Part shown: positions 53,407-64,000 of the stretch, one piece after another
How positions within the stretch are numbered: the first letter of the stretch is position 1
How the letters are laid out: the number at the start of each line of letters is the position of its first letter
Assembly: GCA_964036045.1 (NCBI GenBank)
Contig: OZ038384.1
Coordinates: 64,081,355 to 64,145,354, forward strand
Length of the DNA: 64,000 nucleotides
Reading direction: 5' to 3'
Origin: Eutreptiella sp. 'Long Island Sound 2002'
Taxonomy: Eukaryota; Euglenozoa; Euglenophyceae; Eutreptiales; Eutreptiaceae
Program-made: the position numbers and the translations under genes
The notes under the pieces: generated by a model
Told to the model about the DNA's origin: nothing
Database searches by the model: none
The model's input: only the letters and a program-made list of their open reading frames with translations

Positions 53407-55189
53407 CACGCGGAAGGCACACCCACACCCGCACCATTACCTACATAGACACCACGAACACACACCACCGACGCCAGCACAGACACCACCCACACGCCCT
53501 GCACCACAAGCACATACAACACGGGACACCCCCACCCACGGAAACACCAGCCGCCGCGGCCGGCCGACCCAAGCCAGGAGTGGCAGCGAACCGCACCTGA
53601 GACCTTCAGCCAGGAGTGGCAGGGGCCAAACCACCACCGCCACCAGCGGACCCCCCAGCCAGGAGTGGCGAGGAACCGCACCTGGGGCCCTCAGTCAGGA
53701 GTGTAGAGGATCACCCACCACCACCGGCAGCGGAAACCCGCCAGGAGTGGCGGGGAATCACACCCAGGAACCTCCGCCAGGAGTGGCGAGGGACCAACCA
53801 CAACACACACCAGCCGCACCCACACCCACACCAGCGGCAAGCCCCAGCCGGGGAAACCAACCGCCACACACCACACACGCACACACACACACACACACAC
53901 CAACATACACGGAAGACACACCCACCCCCAGGCCACAGCCAAGAACACACGACACACACACCAGCACAGACACCACGCGCACATGCGCCGCGCCACAAGA
54001 ACACACACCACGAGAAGCCCCACACCCAAACCCACAGAAACTGCCACCGCCGCGGCCGATGAACCCCAGTCAGGAGTGGCGGGGAAACGCAACCAAGACC
54101 TGCAGCGGGGAATGGCAAGCGACAGCAGACCACCGCTGCCAGTGGACCCCAGCCACGAGCGGCGGGGAACCGCACCCGGGGCCCTCAGCCAGGAGTGAAG
54201 AGGAGCACCCACCACCACCAGCAGCGGAAGCCAGCCAGAAGTGGCGGGGAATTGCACCCAGCAACTTCCGCCAGGAGTGGCGAGGGACCAACCACAACAC
54301 ACACCGGCCACACCCACACCCACACCAGCGGCAAGCCCCAGCCGGGGAAACCAACCGCCACACACGCACACACACGCACACACACCAACACACACCGGCG
54401 ACACACCCACACCCACGCCACCACCACGCACACACGACACACACACCAGCACAGACACCGCGCGCACACGGGCCGCGCCACAAACACACACACCACGAGA
54501 AACCCCCCACCGAACCCCACGGAAACGGCCACCGCCGGGGTCGGCGGACTCCAGCCAGGAGTGGCGGGGAAACGCAACCAGGACCCGCAGCCAGGAAAGG
54601 CAAGCGACCACACACCACCACCGCCAGTGAACCCCAGCCAGGAGTGGAGGGGCACCGCACCCGGGGCCGTCAGCCAGGAGTGGCGAGGAACACCCACCAC
54701 CACCGCCAGCAAAACCCAGCCAGGAGTGGCGGGGAAACGCACTCAGGAACCTCCGCCAGGAGTGGCGAGGAACCACCCACAACACACACCAGCCACACCC
54801 ACACCTGCACCACCAGCAAGCCCGAGCCAGGGAAACCAACCGCCACGCGCCACACACGCACCAACACACACGGCAGACACACCCACACCAACACCACCAC
54901 CACAAACACACCACGCACACACCAGCATGCGCCGCGCCACAAACACACACAACAAGGGAAACCCCCCACCTGACCCCGCGGAAACGGCCACCACAGCAGC
55001 CAACAGACCGCAGCCAGGAGTGGCGGGGAACTGCACCAAGGACCCTCAGCCAGGAGTGGCGGAGTCACGCACACAAGCAACCCAGCCCGGAGTGGCGAGG
55101 ACCCGCCCCCCCACCACCAGCACCCCACCCCACCCAGGGGAGACGGGAAAACCACCTCCACAAACCCCACAAGGAAAGAGGGGATGGGA
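52351..55189. repeat. GC-rich tandem array, opposite orientation, plus AC microsatellites
   Basis: From about 52536 the core CCAGCCAGGAGTGGCGGGG recurs roughly every 40-75 bases in blocks of four to eight, separated by long (AC)n-rich stretches. Super-blocks of about 500-560 bp repeat with landmarks such as GCCCCAGCCGGGGAAACCAA (53840, 54334). This is the reverse complement of the core at 37960-40205. Open frames (for example 52271-54973) read SQEWRG or QPGVAG repeats and are probably compositional. Confidence 0.85.
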
Positions 55190-55640
55190 CGAAAGGGGCC
55201 CACGGGAAACGCAGGCGAGGGACCCAACCTCACGGGTTTCGAGGCCCCCCCGGTGACCGTATCGGCCCGACCTGAGCACAGGCAATAGGGTGGGATACGC
55301 CCGGGACCGTACGTCAGCGGCCCGCGGTGGCACCGGCCTGGGGGGGTGGAAATGGGCCTGACCAAGAGCACTCCCCACGGCACGTACTGCGGTTCGGGCC
55401 CAGCGAGGGGCTGCGGGTAGGGCACACCGTCCATCGGGGCAGACAAGAGACACGCCTGTCCCGCAAGGACTCCCCTGCGACCCACAGTGTACCTGACCCC
55501 GGTGTGGGGAACGGCTGGAGTACCTGGCTACGGAGCAGGTCCATTTGTACCGAGCGGGTACAAATGGACGGCCCGTACAACAGAGTTACACCCTGACGGG
55601 GAGTGCAAGCATCGGCCCCCCCAAGGGGAAACACCAGGGG
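55190..55640 (+). repeat. GC-rich hairpin-forming module after the array
   Basis: It follows the array in the same relative position as the terminal modules of the TACC-tailed copies and has a similar word style (GCAAGGACTCCCC, CCGGGACC). No TACC run closes it. A perfect hairpin lies at 55539-55569. Membership of the same family is a guess. Confidence 0.4.
55539..55569. repeat. perfect 13-bp hairpin
   Basis: GTCCATTTGTACC and GGTACAAATGGAC are separated by GAGCG. Confidence 0.9.
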
Positions 55641-56799
55641 AATGTACCCGAGCCAGCATCAAAGACCCCACCCCCCACCCGGCCCCACCGCACACCCACC
55701 ACAGTCCGGGTAGGCCCGGGCAAGGCACCAGGGGAACAGCACCCCAAGCGACGCGGCAAAGAGAAAGAGGGGGGAGGGCACACTAAGGGGGTGGCGGGGA
55801 ACCACACCCGGGCCCCACAGCCGGGGCAGGAAAGGGGCCGCGGCACACAGCCCCGCGCCCACACGGAGCCGCCAAAACAAGCCCAGAGAGGCGGGGACAG
55901 GCACCCAAACCCACCACCAACACATTGCACACACGCCCCCGCGCGCACACAACACACACCGCCCAAGCCGCCACCAACACGAACCCCATAAACGCGCACA
56001 ACACACCAGAAGGCGAGCACCGCCCGCACCACAAGCGCACACAACACAGGAAAACCCAAGGAACAAGAGCCCAGCAACCCTCCGCCAGAGGAGCTGCAGT
56101 GCCGCCAGAAACACCACTAGGACACAAGGGTAGACAAACCAGCAGCACCCACCAGGCCCTCAGCCAGGAGTGGCGAGCGCCCACACCCAGCAGCACCCAA
56201 CGACCAATCACACCAGAACCCACACCCTGGACCAGTAACTGCGGCACCCACACCAGCACCGCCACATACACCTAAACCAAGACCACCCAAACCGAACGCC
56301 ACAACGCCCTCACAAGCGGAAACACCCGGACCCAACGGAGACACCGGCGGCAAGGACACCCAGTACATCAACAACAGCACCCTCATCGTCCAACGCAACG
56401 CCCTCACCGTCGGCAACACCAGCAACCCCAGCACCCTGTAAAACACCCAAGACACCCGCGCCAACAATCAAATCAACACATTAAGCCACCCAACACCGGC
56501 CAACGACCACACCCGCACCACCCACCGAACCGCACCCAGAGCCGCCACCGCCAGCATCCACACCATCGGAAACACCAACACGACCAACAATCATGCCAGC
56601 ACAACACCCTCACCTTCACCATCACCGGCGGCGCCGCCGTCCTCACCAACGCCAACGGCACCTACGCACACCAACAAAAGGTACAACACCTACACCATCC
56701 AAGCCAACGACATCAACAACACCATCGCCAGCACCACCCCGCCATCAGCGTCGCCACCGGCAACCTCCGGCACCAGACGCAACCAAACCCGGAACCATC
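55641..56799. other. AC-rich low-complexity DNA
   Basis: Pro/Thr/Asn-coding frames in all plus phases and two further copies of the CCAGGAGTGGCG core (about 56164). Phrases such as ACCGGCGGC and AACACCAGC begin the style of the next region. No gene is supported. Confidence 0.55.
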
Positions 56800-59700
56800 A
56801 ACAACAACACCCTCGCCACCAAAGCATCGCACAATACCCCATCCACCACACCATCACCAGCGGCAATCACAGCAAAGGCGCCACCAACACCACCCTCACC
56901 GACAACATCACCCGGCTCATCGCTTGCAACACCCTCACCAACAGCATCACCAGCGACCCGTCCCCGAACACAAGCCACTGACCGCCCACACACGGACCCA
57001 CACCAACCATCAGCAGCGTCAGCAACATCAGAGACGCCGTAAACCGTAGCAACGCCCGCAGCGGCCTCGCCAATGGCAGCAACCGCAACCCGGAACGTCA
57101 ACGACAGCCACCACGGTGACACCAACCGGTACAACGCCTGCAACACCATCGACATCAACGACACCAAGGAGGGCCCCGACACCAGGCATGGCCAACACCA
57201 CCAGGGCCAACACACCTGCCAGCAATACCCACGGGAACCTCTGCCAGGAGTGGCGAGGTCCCAGCCCTACGGCATCGTCAGAACACCGCCATCCACCAGG
57301 GCATCACCCGCAACGCCCTCACCATCGGCATCACCGGCGGCACCAACACCTGGAGCTCCGCCGGCGGCGCCCTCACCAACAAAGTCACCAGTACCACCGA
57401 CACCGGCAACAGAGGGACCACCACCCACCCACCCACAGCATCAACCCCCTCGACCACAGCCGGTGCAACACCTACAACTACAGACCCAAAGACAGCCAAA
57501 GGAACTACCCCAACACCAGAGACAACCGGCACCACCAAGACCGCAAGCCAACCGACCACCAGCCAACCACCAGAGCACGCCGAGCCCCCCACCAGGGGTG
57601 GCACGCCCGGAACTGCCGGCCACACAGGCGCAGGCCACGCCCAGCACCAACACCAACAACACCCACACCATCAGACCACCACAAGACACACCAACCACCA
57701 AGTAACACCTGTGACACCTCCACGGTCGGCAACGGCAGCGACGCCAACACCCACGGCACTATCCACACCACCACCAACCACATACCAAGCTACATCACCG
57801 AGAACACCCTTACCACCACCACCACGACCCCGGCACAGAATAACACCTACTGCGCCCCCACCGTTGGCGTCACAAGGACGCCAGCAGAACTGGCGAACAA
57901 ACGCCACCAGTGCCACCCACCGGGCCCCAAGCCAGGGGTCGCAACAGCACAAACCAAACCGACCATCATCAACACCAGCGGCACCACAGGGCGACACACC
58001 GCCTACCTACAACACCCTCACCATTCGCATCACCGCCCGCAGCATCGACATCACCCCGGACAGAACCAACAACCACAACAACACCATCACATCCACCACC
58101 CTCAGCACCAGAGACACCAGCAGCACCCTCCGCCAGGAGTGGCAAGGAGAAAACCCGACAACGCAGAGCCACACCCAGCGCCCCCGGCACCCTCACGATC
58201 GGAGCACCACCACCGGCACCAACCGCCAACACACCACCATCAACCTGACCAACACCACCGACGCCTGACACGACAACCACACAGCCCGCACCAACGGCAT
58301 CAGCCGAACCATCACCGACACCACCAGCACCAACCACACCAGCGGCATAGCCCGGTTAACCACCTGCGACCGCGGACCGCAACCACTACCAACCAGGACA
58401 TCGCCCGACAACACCCGCACCGCCCTCGGAAACACCACCGAAAGCAGCACCATCGACCGATTCACCCTCACCCTCAATACCATCAATAACAACACCCTCG
58501 CCACCAAAGCATCGCACAGGACCCCATCAACCACACCGTCACAAGCGGCACCCACACCAACGGCACCACCAACACCAACCTCACCGACGACATCACCCCG
58601 CTCATCGCCTGCAACACCCTCACGAACGGCATTACGAGCGACCGACTCCCGGACACAAGCCACTGACCGCCCACACACGGACCCACACCAACGACCAGCA
58701 GCGTCAGCACTATCAGAGACGCCGTAAACCGTAGCAACGCCCGCAACGGCCTCGCTAGTGGCATCACTGACAGCGCGACCTCAGCGACAGAAACCGGGAA
58801 CGTCAACGACAGCCACCACGGCAACACCATCAGCACCAACGACACCAAGGAGGGCCCAACACCAGGCATGGCCAACACCGTCAGGACCAACACACCGGCC
58901 AGCAATGCCCACGGGAACCTCCGCCGGGAGTGGCGACGTCCCACCCCCACGGCACAGTCAGAACACCACCATCCACCAGGGCATCACCTACAACGCCCTC
59001 CCCACCGGCGGCGCCAACACACGGAGCTCTGCCGGCGGCGCCCTCACCAACAAAGTCACCAGCACCACCGACACCGGCAACACAGCGACCACCACCTACC
59101 CACCCACAGCATCGACACCCTCGACCACAGCCGGTGCAACACCTACAACTGCAGAACCAAAGACAGCCGAAGGAACTACCCCAACACCAGAGACAACCTG
59201 CACCACCAGGACCGCAAGCCAACCGACCACCAGCCAACCACCACAGCACGCCGAGCCCCCGGCAAGGGTTGGCACGCCCGGAACTGCCGACCACCCAAGC
59301 GCAGGCCACGCCCAGCACCAACACCAACAACACCCACACCATTAGACCACAACGAGACACACCAACCACCAAGTAACACCTGTGACACCTCCACGGTCGG
59401 CAACGGCAGCGACGCCAACACCCACGGCACTATCCACACCACCACCAACCCCACCAACGACATGCCAAGGTAAGTCACCTACAACACCCTTATCATCACC
59501 ACCACAACCCCGGCACAGAATAGCACTTAAAGCGCTCCCACTGTCGGCGTCACCAAGGACGCCAGCAGAAGTGGCAAACAAACGCCACCAGCGCCACATA
59601 CCAGGCCCCCAGCCAGGGGTACCAACAGCACACACCAAACCCACCATCATCAACACCAGCGGCACCATAGGGCGACACACCGCCTACCTACAACACCCTC

Positions 59701-60170
59701 ACCATTCGCATCACCGCCTGCTGTATCGACATCACCCGGAGCATCATCAACAACCACCCCGGGCAGCACCAACAGCCACAACAACACCATCACATCCACC
59801 GGCCTCACAAGCAGAGACGCCAGACCCCCCCCCAGGAGTGGCAAGGAGATAACCCGACAACACGGAGCCTCACCCAGCGGCCCCGGCACCCTCACCATCG
59901 AAACACCACCACCGGCACAAACCGCCAACACACCACAATCGACGTCACCAACGCCAGCGACGCCTGACACGACAACCAAACAGCCTGCACCAACGGCATC
60001 AGCCGAACTGTCACCGACACCACCTGCACCAACCTCACTGGCGGCATAGCCCGTTTAACCACCTGCGACCGCGAACCGCGGGCACCAGCAACCAGGACAT
60101 CGCCGACAACACCCGCACCGCCCTCAGCAACACCACCGAAAGCAGCACCATCGACCAATTCACCCTCACA
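56800..60170. repeat. 1.68-kb direct duplication of Thr/Asn-rich coding-like DNA
   Basis: 56818-58480 and 58500-60170 align with an offset of about 1.68 kb: GCCACCAAAGCATCGCACA at 56817 and 58501, CACGGGAACCTC at 57230 and 58909, GGGCGACACACCGCCTACCT at 57986 and 59668. Divergence is perhaps 10 percent with small indels. Encoded fragments such as TLTDNITRLIACNTLTNSIT and ALTNKVTSTTDTGN suggest a decayed repetitive Thr/Asn-rich protein, with frames changing often. Confidence 0.8.
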
Positions 60171-61300
60171 AACCGTGCCACCGGCAACGCCACCACCTGG
60201 ATACGGCTCCCCCATCTCATCCCCCCTCCCACGAACACCACCGGCATCGTCTGCACCCCCAACCATCTACACAACCAGCGACACCATCACCAGCACCAAC
60301 TGCAACGCCGGCGACGGCAGCCTCACCAACAACCGGCGCCCCCACTACCACTGTCACGAGCAACACCACCAGCAGACACAACACCCACCGTCGACGCCAG
60401 CCACCCACGTCGCCAACACCGCACCCTAAACCACACCTACACCGAAAAACACCAGGAACGGCCACCCGCACCCGCACCTACACCCGGTAGCACCACCTAT
60501 GCCGGCCCACCATCGGTGTAACCGACACCCGGGAAGACACCAACGGCACCCGTCCACATCACTGCCGCCACCACACCCACGCCGTCGGCATCACTACCAG
60601 CACACCCGCCCGGACCATCACTGGCACCGCCGCCCATGGCACCACCTGCACTCACCAGCGCCACCACCACCCCACGCAACACCAGGAGCCTGGCATCACC
60701 AACGCCCTCAGCGAACGTCGACACCACCAACAAAACCACCACCGGAGGGGGTCTACCCACAGACCAAGAACAGCTCCAGCACCATCAACCAGTACACGAC
60801 CCGCGGCACCCCACCATCACCGACACCACCCTCACCACCACAGCACCTAACACACCTCCACTGCCGGCGGCGACGTCGGCCAGACCCGTCATCTGCAGCA
60901 CCCTCACCACCACCGCCACGTACGTTACGCCCCCAATGGCCAGAGACAACACCCTCACCATCGACGCCACCGGCAACACCACCGCCCCAGACGTCACCCT
61001 CGCCATCACAAACCGAACCACCACCCTCACCTCCAGCGTCCATGACACCACCAGAGGCACCAACACCAGCGGTGACTGGCTAACCCACCAACCTCACAAT
61101 CAACCAACGCGATCCGTACACCAACCTCACTTACACTAACGCCTATACCGCCCTCACCAACGGCACCGCCAGCGGCACCATCACCCACTCCAACATCAGC
61201 ACCACCCTCACCACCAACATCAGTCACCACCCAACGCTCAGGGCTCACGGGGAACAGAACAGCAGAGCGAGCACGCCACCACTCGCACGCGTCGCCCACC
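60171..61300. other. Thr/Asn-rich decayed coding-like DNA, unduplicated part
   Basis: Same style as the duplicated region (NTLTIDATGNTTAPDVTLAI, TNAYTALTNGTASGTITHSN), in changing frames. It looks like the remains of a long repeat protein, perhaps a surface or adhesin-like protein; this cannot be tested here. Confidence 0.4.
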
Positions 61301-61490
61301 CTATCCTACACCGCTCTGCAACACGGCAGCCCCCCACCCCCTCGCTTCCCCAGATAGGACGTGCGCTGCAGCCCACTGCTGGGACGACGACTACGACGTC
61401 CTCCCGTCCATCCGACAACTACTGGCAGCCACGGCCCCGCGCCCACAAGCCCACCAGCAACCCACGGAACCGCAGGAGCCAAACCACCCC

Positions 61491-63490
61491 ATGCCACCAT
61501 GCTCCATATCCCCCGCGTACACCGCAGACCAGCACGCGGAACACCAGCGGAAGGAACCCGACCGCGCCGCCACGCCCCCACCCCCCCCCCCCCCGAAGGA
61601 CATCTACGCCACACTGGCCGGCACCCTAGCCCCCATGGACGCCGAGCAGTACTACCAATCCATCCAACGTGACCTGCCAGAGGACCACACAACCCTCCAG
61701 GGGTGGAAGCAGGAGGAAAGGAACGACAACGCGTGGGGCACGGAGGAAGACCATCTCTGGGAAGACACCTGGAAAGGCACCATGGACGCCTTCCTGGAGG
61801 CAGCAGCCGAAACCTACCCCCGCCCGCCCGGGGACACCGGACACGGCCTCCACACCCTCCTAGCATTCCACAGCTGGAAACCCCGCAACACCATCACCTT
61901 CCACCACCTCGACCACAATCCGTCCCGATGGACACCAGAAGACGCGGCCAGCGCCGCCATCACCATACAGCAAAACTCCAAGAACCCAGAAGAGTACCAC
62001 ATCACCTGAAACGGACCGGCAGCCCACCCCCCCGCCTCCCCCACCCTCCCAGACGTATTCGCCACCATAAGCGCAGAACTGCAGGAAGCGAAACCCCCAC
62101 AACAAACGGACAACGTGATGCCCCAGGCACGATCCCCACCAATCACACAGGAAAGCCCCCACACAGAGCCTCTCACCCACCCCATCACCACAATGGAGCT
62201 CCCCCCACAGCACCGCACCACCCCAGATCGCAACGGGTTTTGCAACCTGCCACGGGAATGGGCGGTCCACAACGGCACACTCCAATGAGACAAAATCACA
62301 CCGGGGCTCCAGGCCATCAGCCTCCACTCAATCACCGAACCCACCACCACCTGGACACTACCAACGGACCGCCACTTCCTCCTCCTACCGTCCAAGGGGA
62401 TGCCACCATCACACCAACGGAGGGAGACCCCGTAACAGCGGCCCCCACCCACGCCGTCCACATACCCCCGCATGCATCGTCGGCACCTATGACGGTACAT
62501 CCGGGCCCCACCCCATGGCAAGCCATCGTCATCACCTACCCCGCCCCCAACGACAGCACACACCCCTGGCAGCAACGGTGGGAGGACATCCGTGGGGACC
62601 TCCTCCAGGAACACCTAGGGCTCACCCGCACCCACCACACCCTCCAACCGGTACGAGGAGTGGGCCAAGCACCACACGGCATACACACCCCGGGGTTATG
62701 GGCGTACGCCACACTCATAAGCCCACAAGCAGTGGAAAACATCAAGACCGCACTATCCATCCAGCAAGCCCAGACCCAGACCCCGCACCGCAACACCCAA
62801 CGAGGCTACACCACTTGTCGGGCATACAAAGACCACATCACCCTCACCCCCCAACCAGGCCCCCCCCCTCTTGACATCAACACAACCGCCCTCCTCCAAG
62901 CCGCAGCAGCGGCAGCCACCCAGGTAGGGGCCCCGGAAACCTGGGGCCCGCAATACCTGGTCCAAACAAAGGTGGCGCCCCAAGCGAAGGTCCAAGAAAA
63001 GCCCCCATCGCCGAAGCCACTCCACCCCCCACCCAAGCTGGACACGCAGGAGCACACCCCCCGGGACGAATGGGCAACCCACTACATCATCTGCCACACC
63101 ACCACCCGCAAGAACGACGCCGCCAAGAGCACCGTCACCCGCCACCTCCCCCACACCACACAGGTGTATGAGCTGACAGCCCCCAACGTCCTCGTCACCC
63201 GTCGCCGACACGACGAACGATACACCATACAAGCAAAGGGGGCCGCCGCAACCACCCTGTACACAAGGGGAGCACAGGGGGAACTTCCACATCCCACCAT
63301 CCACCACGCCCCTTCCTGGGCCACCCCCTTCCACACAGCAGACCGCCCCAACAAGAAACCCAAACACACAGGCGTACACAACCCCCCCCAGGAGGCCCAG
63401 CACCGACACGATGCAAGGCGCAAGGCCCGCACCCTCCACGACGACCACATTATCCCCCGCATCAATCCCCTCCCCCACCAGAGTGTCTGA
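61491..63490 (+). pseudogene. decayed ORF of unknown family
   Basis: The first block (61491-62009) has ordinary protein character: DIYATLAGTLAPMDAEQYYQ, DNAWGTEEDHLWEDTWKGTM, LLAFHSWKPRNTITFHHLDH. After a TGA the same frame continues to about 62430 with another stop at 62286-62288. A frame change then leads to WQQRWEDIRGDLLQEHLGLT, LWAYATLISPQAVENIKTAL and DEWATHYIICHTTTRKNDAA, ending at 63488. I do not recognise it. Helical, moderately basic sequence after Pro-rich DNA would fit an ORF1-type retroelement protein. Confidence 0.4.
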
Positions 63491-64000
63491 TGCCAACCAC
63501 AACCGCACGATCACGGGCATCATCACAGACTGCCTGCACCCAGCAGCGTCACGGGCAGACGCCGTGTGGATCAGCGAAGGGCGCTCCCACACATGGGCGA
63601 TAGCGCGCTTCAACAACTTTCAACCCCACAAACTCCAGCGCGCCGTCGGATCCTTCGCCGTGCACATCACCCCGTACAGCATCAACCACCCCCGGTGTGA
63701 GCACCATGACCCACCCTGCTCCACCCCATGCACCTCTCCCCTGTGCCATCACGGGCAACATGTACCTGGGCACCGTACCGGGGGACCCGGGCATATACAT
63801 CCTGCCCAACAGGTCCAGGGAGCACGCCATCCCCCTCGACGGAGTAGAGTCCCTCACCCTGGGACCGCCCCCACCAAAACACCAACACCAGCACATCCCG
63901 GGGGACAAACGGACGCAGGCACCAGACGGGGGAAAAAAGGCCCAGCAACGGGCCCTAGCCCACATCACCGTCCACCCCATAGCCCACCTACCAAAGGACT
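63491..64000 (+). pseudogene. continuation of the unknown decayed ORF to the window end
   Basis: Protein-like pieces continue in two further frames: ITGIITDCLHPAASRADAVW and TWAIARFNNFQPHKLQRAVG, then after a change near 63740 TGNMYLGTVPGDPGIYILPN and LDGVESLTLGPPPPKHQHQH. No stop is seen before base 64000 in the last frame, so it runs off the window. Confidence 0.35.

Noticed and set aside
52271-54973. 900-codon plus-strand ORF with SQEWRG repeats
   Set aside because: It follows the GC-rich tandem array and AC microsatellites; no frame is preferred.

Overview
The window is eukaryotic, repeat-dominated DNA with no intact host gene that I can recognise. It reads as nested retrotransposons, tandem repeats and decayed gene fragments, typical of a large GC-rich protist or algal genome. 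A dinoflagellate or related alga is my best guess. This rests on the retroelement mix, on very Pro/Arg/Thr-rich reading frames, and on a fragment that looks like two pyrophosphate-dependent phosphofructokinase units joined in one polypeptide, an arrangement known from apicomplexans. The guess is an inference and was not checked by any search.

Layout. (1) 1-8430, minus strand: a decayed Ty3/Gypsy-like element (gag, protease, a methyltransferase-like domain, reverse transcriptase), followed by a second partial gag copy with a small inverted gag piece at the join. (2) 8430-11145: no gene seen. (3) 11199-19310, plus strand: a full-length-looking LINE (ORF1, then endonuclease-RT-RNase H) bounded by a 20-bp target site duplication, with an inverted copy of the target at its 5' junction. 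(4) About 19331-19790: a short stretch that looks enterobacterial. (5) 19743-24157, minus strand: a decayed chromodomain Ty3/Gypsy element. (6) 24418-24497: a tRNA-like SINE head. (7) 25031-35775, plus strand: another Ty3/Gypsy element (gag, nucleocapsid, protease, the same methyltransferase-like domain), split by a 5.5-kb insertion at 26981-32449 and by a local 258-bp duplication around a 787-bp segment.

(8) 36140-37395: promoter-like tandem repeat R. It is interrupted at 37396 by a minus-strand repeat with a (GGTA)n end, which runs to about 40970. (9) 41597-52350: a second R copy, split by a hAT-like TIR element (41978-52121, 8-bp duplication). That element was itself invaded by a minus-strand LINE (42097-51450) carrying an AlkB-type dioxygenase ORF, and the LINE endonuclease domain was split by a 1.15-kb insertion ending in (TACC)n. 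(10) 52350-55640: the same GC-rich tandem repeat as at 37960-40205, in the opposite orientation, then a hairpin-rich module. (11) 55640-61300: Thr/Pro-rich AC-biased repeats with a 1.68-kb direct duplication. (12) 61300-64000: a decayed unknown ORF.

The main candidate for something undescribed is a family of apparently non-autonomous retroelements ending in (TACC)n. At least three copies are present (26981-32449, 37396 to about 40970 in reverse, 46788-47940). They share a terminal module in two cases, carry short target duplications, and one copy carries an RS-domain ORF and a captured phosphofructokinase fragment. The AlkB-bearing LINE and the degenerate methyltransferase-like domain between protease and RT in two separate Ty3 elements are the next most interesting points.
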